DNA of 64,000 nucleotides from Nocardioides sp. 503. GTDB taxonomy: Bacteria; Actinomycetota; Actinomycetes; Propionibacteriales; Nocardioidaceae. Every line of letters begins with the position of its first letter. The first letter of the stretch is position 1. Positions 58,836 to 64,000 of this stretch are shown piece by piece. The DNA lies in contig NZ_SPUI01000004.1 in the NCBI RefSeq assembly GCF_004522095.1, forward strand, positions 434,001-498,000, in the 5' to 3' direction. The translations under genes were made by a program, and so were the position numbers. The notes beneath the pieces were generated by a model. It was not told the DNA's origin. It saw nothing but the letters and a program-made list of their open reading frames with translations, and ran no database searches.

Positions 58836-61800
58836 ATGAACCTGCTCCGCCGGTCCGTACGCCGCTCGTCAGCCCGCCTGACCTCCCTCGTCCTCGCGCT
58901 GGCCGTCGGCCTGGGCGTGGGCCTGCCGGTGGTCGCGGCCACCGCGGCCCCGGCCCCGCTGGCCGCGCCCGCGGACGGCAGCCTCAAGGTGCTGCTCTTC
59001 TACAAGGCCAACTTCCACGCCTCGCAGGTCCAGGCCCGCCAGGCCGTGCGCAACCTGACCGCCGAGCTGGCCACGCAGTACAGCCAGACCGTCGAGATCC
59101 AGGAGACCGAGGACCCCGCGGCGTTCACGACGGAGAACCTCGCCACCAAGGACGCCGTGGTGTTCGCCCAGACCGGTGGCGTGCTGTTCAACGAGGCGCA
59201 GCGCGCCGCGCTCGAGGCCTACATCCGCGGCGGCGGCGGCTACATGGGCATGCACTACGCCGGCTGGTCGGTCGGCACCAGCGAGCACGACGTCAACCCG
59301 TTCTACCGCCGTCTCGTCGGCGCCATGTCCGAGGGCCACCCGGAGAACCCGGCGGTCCGTCCGGGTCGGGTCGTCGTGAAGGACACCGCCTCGCCGCTGA
59401 CCCAGGGGCTTCCGGCGGACTTCACCCGCAGCGACGAGTGGTACGACTGGACGGTCAACCCGGCCCCCAACGTCCACACGCTCCTGGAGGCCGACGAGGA
59501 GTCCTACGGCGGCGGCCAGCTCGGCAGCTCGCACCCGATCACCTGGTGCCAGGAGATCGACGCCGGTCGCTCCTGGTACACCGGCATGGGCCACGAGGGC
59601 ACCGCCTACTCCGAGCCGAACATGCTCACCCAGATGCGCCACGGCCTCGCCTACGCCGCTGGGCTGCTGCCCGCCGACTGCTCGCCCCCGTCCAAGGCCG
59701 CCAACGGCGCGATGAGCGAGGTCACCCCGTGGCCCCTGATGCCCATCAACGCCGCACTGACCTCCGACGGCACCGTCCAGTCCTTCGGCAGCACGTCCAC
59801 GGGCTGCACGGACAACGCGCCCTACGACTTCGACGGCAACGGCTGCATCTCCCAGGGCGGCCAGTTCGAGATCGACATCTGGAACCCCGAGGTGCCGCGC
59901 ACGCTCGCGAACCTCGACCACGGCCTGATGCCCAACACCACCTACACCGACCTCTTCTGCTCCATGCAGGTGCAGGACCCCCACCGCGGCGCGACGATGA
60001 CCGTCGGCGGCGACGACAGCCTCGGGGGCAACGACCCCAACGACGCCGCGATCGGCGTCACGAGCTACACCACCAACAACGGCCTGCAGAACGAGGCCCC
60101 GATGAACTTCCCGCGGTGGTACCCCACCGGCACCACGATGCCCAACGGTGACATCGTCGTGCAGGGCGGCTCCTCGCGCGGTGGCCCCGGCGGCCCGGGC
60201 GTGCTGACCCCCGAGATCCGCACCGCGGACGAGGGCTCCGGCTGGCGCCTGCTCGACGGCGCTCGGAGCCCCGCCGCCTACGGCGACGGCGGTGCCGACC
60301 ACCCCGGCCAGGACGAGAACCGCTGGTGGTACCCGCGCGCCTTCGTGGCGCCGGGCAGCGGCAACCTGTTCAACATCAGCGGCACCCAGATGTTCGAGCT
60401 CGACCCCAGCGGTGACGGCGAGGTCACGCTGCGCGGCACGCTGCCCGCCGCCATCGGCAACCAGGGCGCCCAGCTCGGCAACCCGGTGGGCGCCACGTCC
60501 ACCGCGACGATGTACCGCCCCGGCAAGATCCTGCAGGTCGGCGGCGGCTGGTGGGCCAACGGCGGCGGCCCCGCCGGTGCGCGCGCCGGCTTCACCGTCG
60601 ACATCACCGGCGGCACCGCGGAGCCGGTCGTCGAGGCGACCCAGCCGATGACCTACCGCCGCCACTGGGCGACCTCGACGGTCCTGCCCGACGGCGACGT
60701 CCTGGTGACCGGCGGCAGCCGCGAGAACAACGGCGGCGGCGGCGTCGCCACCAACCCCGAGATCTGGGACCCCGAGACGGGCGAGTGGACGGTCGTCGAG
60801 GTGCCCAACCAGCACGCCCGGCTCTACCACTCGACCGCGCTGCTCCTGCCCGACGGTCGCGTCATGATCGGCGGCGGCGGGGCCCCCGGCCCGCGCAACT
60901 ACACCGACGTGGAGTACTACTCCCCGGCCTACCTGTTCGACGGCGAGCAGCCGGCCGAGCGGCCCGAGATCACCGACGCGCCCGAGGAGATCGGCTACGC
61001 CGGCACGTTCGACATCGCGTCGTCGACCGACGTCTCGCGGGTCACCCTGGTCCGCAACGGGTCGGTGACGCACGGCTTCAACAACGACCAGAACTTCCAG
61101 GACCTGGAGTTCACCCAGGACGCCGGCTCGGGCGAGATCACCATCACCGCCCCGACTGACGGCACCTACGCCCCTCCGGGCGCCTACATGCTCTTCGTCT
61201 TCGACGCGGACGGCACCCCGTCGGTCGCCTCGATGATGGACCTCGACCCCGAGGTCGAGATGGACGTGCGGACCCCGCAGGTCGTCGACCAGTTCGAGTA
61301 CCCGCGGGTGCCCACCGACTGGCGCGGCGGCAACCCCGCCGGGGTCGTCGACGTCGCGGCGGACAACGGCCGCATGGCGCCGTGGTCCGTCGACAGCCCG
61401 GTCCAGCTGGTCCGGGCCCGCAACGAGGCCAACGGCGGCCTGGGCGCCACCGGCTACCACCTCGCCCTCGGCGGCTCCGGCAGCCTGGAGCGCACCCTCG
61501 AGGGCCTCGAGCCCGGTCGCGACTACCGGCTCTCGCTGCGCTACGCCCGTGACGGCCGCAGCGCCGGCGCGGCACCGGCGACCGGGCGGCTGGCCGTCGG
61601 CTCGCTCGACACCACCCTCACCGCCACGACGGACCGCTCCTCCAGGACGCGCTTCGACACCTACGTCGGGACGTTCACCGCCTCCAAGCGCTCCGAGACG
61701 CTCACCTTGAGCCAGACCGGGGCGGGTGCGGGGCTCGTGGTCGACGACCTCGTCGTCATCGGGGTCGACCCGGGGCTGAGCGACGTCCCGATCCACTACG

Positions 61801-64000
61801 AGTTCGAGGAGGGTGAGGGCACCTCGGTCGCCAACACCGGCACCGACGACTCGGTCGGCGCCGCCACCCTGACGGGAGCGACCGGCTGGTCGCCCAACGG
61901 CGTCGTGGGCGGAGCCCTCGAGCTGCCGGGCGGCACCAACGCCAACACCGTGGACCTGCCCGACAACCTGCTCCAGGACGAGGACAGCTTCACCACCTCG
62001 TTCTGGGTCCGACCCGACACCAAGGGCAACTGGATCAACCTGTTCCACATCGGTGACGGGCTGGAGGGGGCCGGGAGCTTCTTCCAGGTCCAGATGCAGA
62101 CCCAGGCCGACGGCAACACCGGCCTGGCCGCCACCTTCAAGGCGAAGGGCTCCAACCTGCAGGAGCGGATCTACGCCAACCCCACGCGCGACGTGGACGC
62201 CGGCGCCTGGAACCACGTCGTGGTCACCCGTGAGGGTGCCACCGCGACGCTCTACCTCAACGGCGAGGAGATCGCGTCCCGCGACGACCTCACCATCGAC
62301 ATGACCGACGTGGGCCCGACCAGCAACAACTGGCTCGGCCGCAACGGCTACCCGGACCCGGCCTTCGACGGTCTCATGGACGAGGTGCGGCTCTACCGCA
62401 GCGCGCTCACCGACACCGACGTCGCGGCCCTGTACGCCGACGGCGCCTCTCTCCGCACGACCACGACCGTCACGGTCGACCCCGCCTCGCCCTCGCCGTT
62501 CGGCGAGCCGCTGTCGGTGTCGGCGCAGGTCGAGGACGAGGCGGACGCGGCGGCCGGTGGCGAGGCCGAGCTGTGGGTCGACGGCGCGCGCGTCGGCGTA
62601 CCCGTGGCCCTGGTGTCCGGTGCGGTCACGTTCCCCGAGCTCACCCTGAGCCCGGGCGAGCACGAGATCGAGGTCCGCTACCTGGCGGCCGACGGCTGGC
62701 GACCCTCCCGAGCGAGCGTCACGCACACGGTCGAGCGGCCGCCGCCGGGTGAGGGCGTGCCGATCCACTACGCCTTCGACGAGAACGCCGGCACGACGTC
62801 GGCCAACACCGGCAGCGACCCCTCGGTGGGTGCCGCGACGCTCCTCGGCGAGACCGGCTGGGCGCCGGGCAAGCACGGCGCAGCCGCGTCGCTGCCCGGC
62901 GGCGGCGGTGGCAGCAGCAACTACGTCGACCTGCCCGACAACATCGACGCGGGCCTGGACGAGGAGTTCACCGTGTCCCTGTGGGCCCGGCCGGACGCCC
63001 TGCCCAACTGGGTCCCGCTGCTCCAGATCGGCAGCAGCACGGACACCTTCTTCCTGCTGCAGTCCTCCACGCAGGCCAACGGCCCCACCGGGTTCGCGGC
63101 GACGTTCAAGGCGCCGGGCAACCCGACGCAGGAGAGGCTGACGCTGGGCGGGGGCACCGATCTGCCCATCGGCGACTGGACGCACGTGGTCTTCACCATG
63201 AGCGGCTCGACCGGGCGGATCTACTTCGACGGCGAGCTGATGAACACCCGCAACGACTTCACCCTGGGCATCGGGGACATCGGAGTGGGTGGGGAGACCA
63301 CGGTCAACGCACTCGGCAGCACGAGCTGGCCCGACCCGAAGTTCGACGGCCTGATCGACGACTTCCGGATGTACGGCTACGAGCTGACCGAGGACCAGGT
63401 CTCCGAGCTGTACGAGGCGCCGGTCGGGTCCGCGGACTCCTACAGCACCGGCCAGGGCCAGGCCCTGACGGTCCCGGCGCCCGGCGTGCTGGCCAACGAC
63501 ACCGACGCCCAGGACGACGTGCTGACGGCGACCGACGCCACCCAGCCGACCCACGGCCAGGTGACGCTGGAGACCGACGGCTCGTTCACCTACACCCCCG
63601 CGCCGGGCTTCTCCGGCACGGACCGCTTCACCTACAAGGTCCGGGGTGGCGAGCTCTCCTCGAGCCCGACGGAGGTCACCATCACGGTGGCCCCGGCCTC
63701 CGGGACCACGGTGTCCGCGACGGCCGGTCGGGTGACCTACGGCCGGGCCGGCACGGTGGCGGTCACGGTGACGCCGGCGACGGCGACCGGGCGGGTGGAG
63801 GTGCTGAGCGGTTCGAAGCTCCTGGGCTCCGGCACGGTCACGGCCGGCAAGGGCTCGGTCGTGCTGCCGGCGAGGGCACTGCCCCCGGGCACGCACGCGC
63901 TGACCCTGCGCTACGCCGGGGACGAGGCGCACGCGGCGTCGACGGGCCAGCTCCGGCTGGCGGTGGTCAAGGCCGTGCCCAGCATGAAGGTCAAGGCCCC
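58836..64000 (+). CDS. Giant secreted ThuA / copper-radical oxidase / LamG multidomain protein (3' end missing)
   Basis: The frame is open to the window end (about 1720 residues). A signal peptide (1-39, ending AATAAPA) is followed by a ThuA domain (about 50-285). A kelch-type oxidase module (about 300-790) follows, with all copper-radical oxidase residues: Cys375 (DLFCSM), Tyr429 (PRWYPTG), Tyr664-His665 (ARLYHST) and His746 (SVTHGFNNDQ) in the C-terminal set domain. A carbohydrate-binding-like beta domain (about 810-980), LamG domain 1 (from 986), an Ig-like repeat (about 1205-1300), LamG domain 2 (from 1310), a cadherin-like VLANDTDAQDD repeat (about 1530-1620) and the start of another Ig-like repeat complete it. 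It likely oxidises a polysaccharide or sugar outside the cell. Confidence 0.88.
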   Translation, partial: MNLLRRSVRRSSARLTSLVLALAVGLGVGLPVVAATAAPAPLAAPADGSLKVLLFYKANFHASQVQARQAVRNLTAELATQYSQTVEIQETEDPAAFTTENLATKDAVVFAQTGGVLFNEAQRAALEAYIRGGGGYMGMHYAGWSVGTSEHDVNPFYRRLVGAMSEGHPENPAVRPGRVVVKDTASPLTQGLPADFTRSDEWYDWTVNPAPNVHTLLEADEESYGGGQLGSSHPITWCQEIDAGRSWYTGMGHEGTAYSEPNMLTQMRHGLAYAAGLLPADCSPPSKAANGAMSEVTPWPLMPINAALTSDGTVQSFGSTSTGCTDNAPYDFDGNGCISQGGQFEIDIWNPEVPRTLANLDHGLMPNTTYTDLFCSMQVQDPHRGATMTVGGDDSLGGNDPNDAAIGVTSYTTNNGLQNEAPMNFPRWYPTGTTMPNGDIVVQGGSSRGGPGGPGVLTPEIRTADEGSGWRLLDGARSPAAYGDGGADHPGQDENRWWYPRAFVAPGSGNLFNISGTQMFELDPSGDGEVTLRGTLPAAIGNQGAQLGNPVGATSTATMYRPGKILQVGGGWWANGGGPAGARAGFTVDITGGTAEPVVEATQPMTYRRHWATSTVLPDGDVLVTGGSRENNGGGGVATNPEIWDPETGEWTVVEVPNQHARLYHSTALLLPDGRVMIGGGGAPGPRNYTDVEYYSPAYLFDGEQPAERPEITDAPEEIGYAGTFDIASSTDVSRVTLVRNGSVTHGFNNDQNFQDLEFTQDAGSGEITITAPTDGTYAPPGAYMLFVFDADGTPSVASMMDLDPEVEMDVRTPQVVDQFEYPRVPTDWRGGNPAGVVDVAADNGRMAPWSVDSPVQLVRARNEANGGLGATGYHLALGGSGSLERTLEGLEPGRDYRLSLRYARDGRSAGAAPATGRLAVGSLDTTLTATTDRSSRTRFDTYVGTFTASKRSETLTLSQTGAGAGLVVDDLVVIGVDPGLSDVPIHYEFEEGEGTSVANTGTDDSVGAATLTGATGWSPNGVVGGALELPGGTNANTVDLPDNLLQDEDSFTTSFWVRPDTKGNWINLFHIGDGLEGAGSFFQVQMQTQADGNTGLAATFKAKGSNLQERIYANPTRDVDAGAWNHVVVTREGATATLYLNGEEIASRDDLTIDMTDVGPTSNNWLGRNGYPDPAFDGLMDEVRLYRSALTDTDVAALYADGASLRTTTTVTVDPASPSPFGEPLSVSAQVEDEADAAAGGEAELWVDGARVGVPVALVSGAVTFPELTLSPGEHEIEVRYLAADGWRPSRASVTHTVERPPPGEGVPIHYAFDENAGTTSANTGSDPSVGAATLLGETGWAPGKHGAAASLPGGGGGSSNYVDLPDNIDAGLDEEFTVSLWARPDALPNWVPLLQIGSSTDTFFLLQSSTQANGPTGFAATFKAPGNPTQERLTLGGGTDLPIGDWTHVVFTMSGSTGRIYFDGELMNTRNDFTLGIGDIGVGGETTVNALGSTSWPDPKFDGLIDDFRMYGYELTEDQVSELYEAPVGSADSYSTGQGQALTVPAPGVLANDTDAQDDVLTATDATQPTHGQVTLETDGSFTYTPAPGFSGTDRFTYKVRGGELSSSPTEVTITVAPASGTTVSATAGRVTYGRAGTVAVTVTPATATGRVEVLSGSKLLGSGTVTAGKGSVVLPARALPPGTHALTLRYAGDEAHAASTGQLRLAVVKAVPSMKVKA

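Noticed and set aside
58869..63932. A very long open frame (about 1690 codons) on the minus strand opposite the ThuA/oxidase gene
   Set aside because: Its Ala/Arg/Gly/Val-rich product without domains is the typical antisense shadow of a GC-rich gene. The plus-strand frame has a signal peptide and clear domains.

Overview
The window is very GC-rich (about 72 % by eye), uses GTG starts freely and carries actinobacterial marker genes (ClpC, RadA-DisA, a BldN-type sigma factor, bS22, Rex-HemACD, SepX/GlpR). Protein sequences and gene order point to Nocardioides or a close relative in the Nocardioidaceae; the genus is inferred, not proven.

Left part (1-24 kb). This is mostly housekeeping and small regulatory units: the 3' end of clpC facing mutY across a perfect hairpin; radA-disA; a LacI regulator; methyltransferase, glyoxalase-like and Cys-rich genes; a Ppx/GppA-isomerase-TetR run; an ABC-2 exporter pair with a palindrome on its start codon; an MMPL protein, histidine kinase and response regulator; proline dehydrogenase and ProC; and a TetR/DCC-thioredoxin/membrane-protein operon with two matching palindromes at its promoter. 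A tryptophanyl-tRNA synthetase gene follows. It is frameshifted, yet has an intact Trp leader peptide and attenuator.

Middle (22.5-44 kb). From acuC to hemB the order agrees, as I recall it, with the Streptomyces coelicolor bldN-rex-hem region: acuC, excisionase-type HTH gene, bS22, epimerase, acyltransferase, DUF5667 protein, BldN-like sigma factor, HAD phosphatase, AMP-binding ligase, glutaredoxin-like protein, rex, hemA, hemC, cobA/hemD fusion, hemB. A Rex-type operator overlaps the rex promoter. Next comes a block seen across actinobacteria: 5-formyl-THF cyclo-ligase, UDP-glucose pyrophosphorylase, MoeA/Glp, MoaC, MoaB, RimJ-like acetyltransferase and a two-TM SepX/GlpR-like divisome protein. 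It ends at tRNA-Ala(CGC).

Right part (44-64 kb). This is accessory: a secreted endonuclease/exonuclease/phosphatase-fold protein, an OafA-type acyltransferase with an SGNH domain, then a carbohydrate locus. An IclR regulator is divergent from kduI, kduD, a CUT2-type sugar ABC transporter with two different permeases, an aldehyde dehydrogenase, KDPG aldolase and KDG kinase. Together these enzymes take unsaturated-uronate-derived ketoacids to pyruvate and glyceraldehyde-3-phosphate. After a very strong terminator lies a giant secreted protein, truncated by the window end, that joins a ThuA domain, a copper-radical (galactose/glyoxal) oxidase module with its active-site residues, two LamG domains and Ig/cadherin-like repeats. 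IclR-type boxes at both promoters suggest that the secreted oxidase and the KDG operon form one regulon.

Many starts sit 6-8 nt behind a TANNNT hexamer, which suggests leaderless transcription. No CRISPR array, insertion sequence or phage gene was seen.
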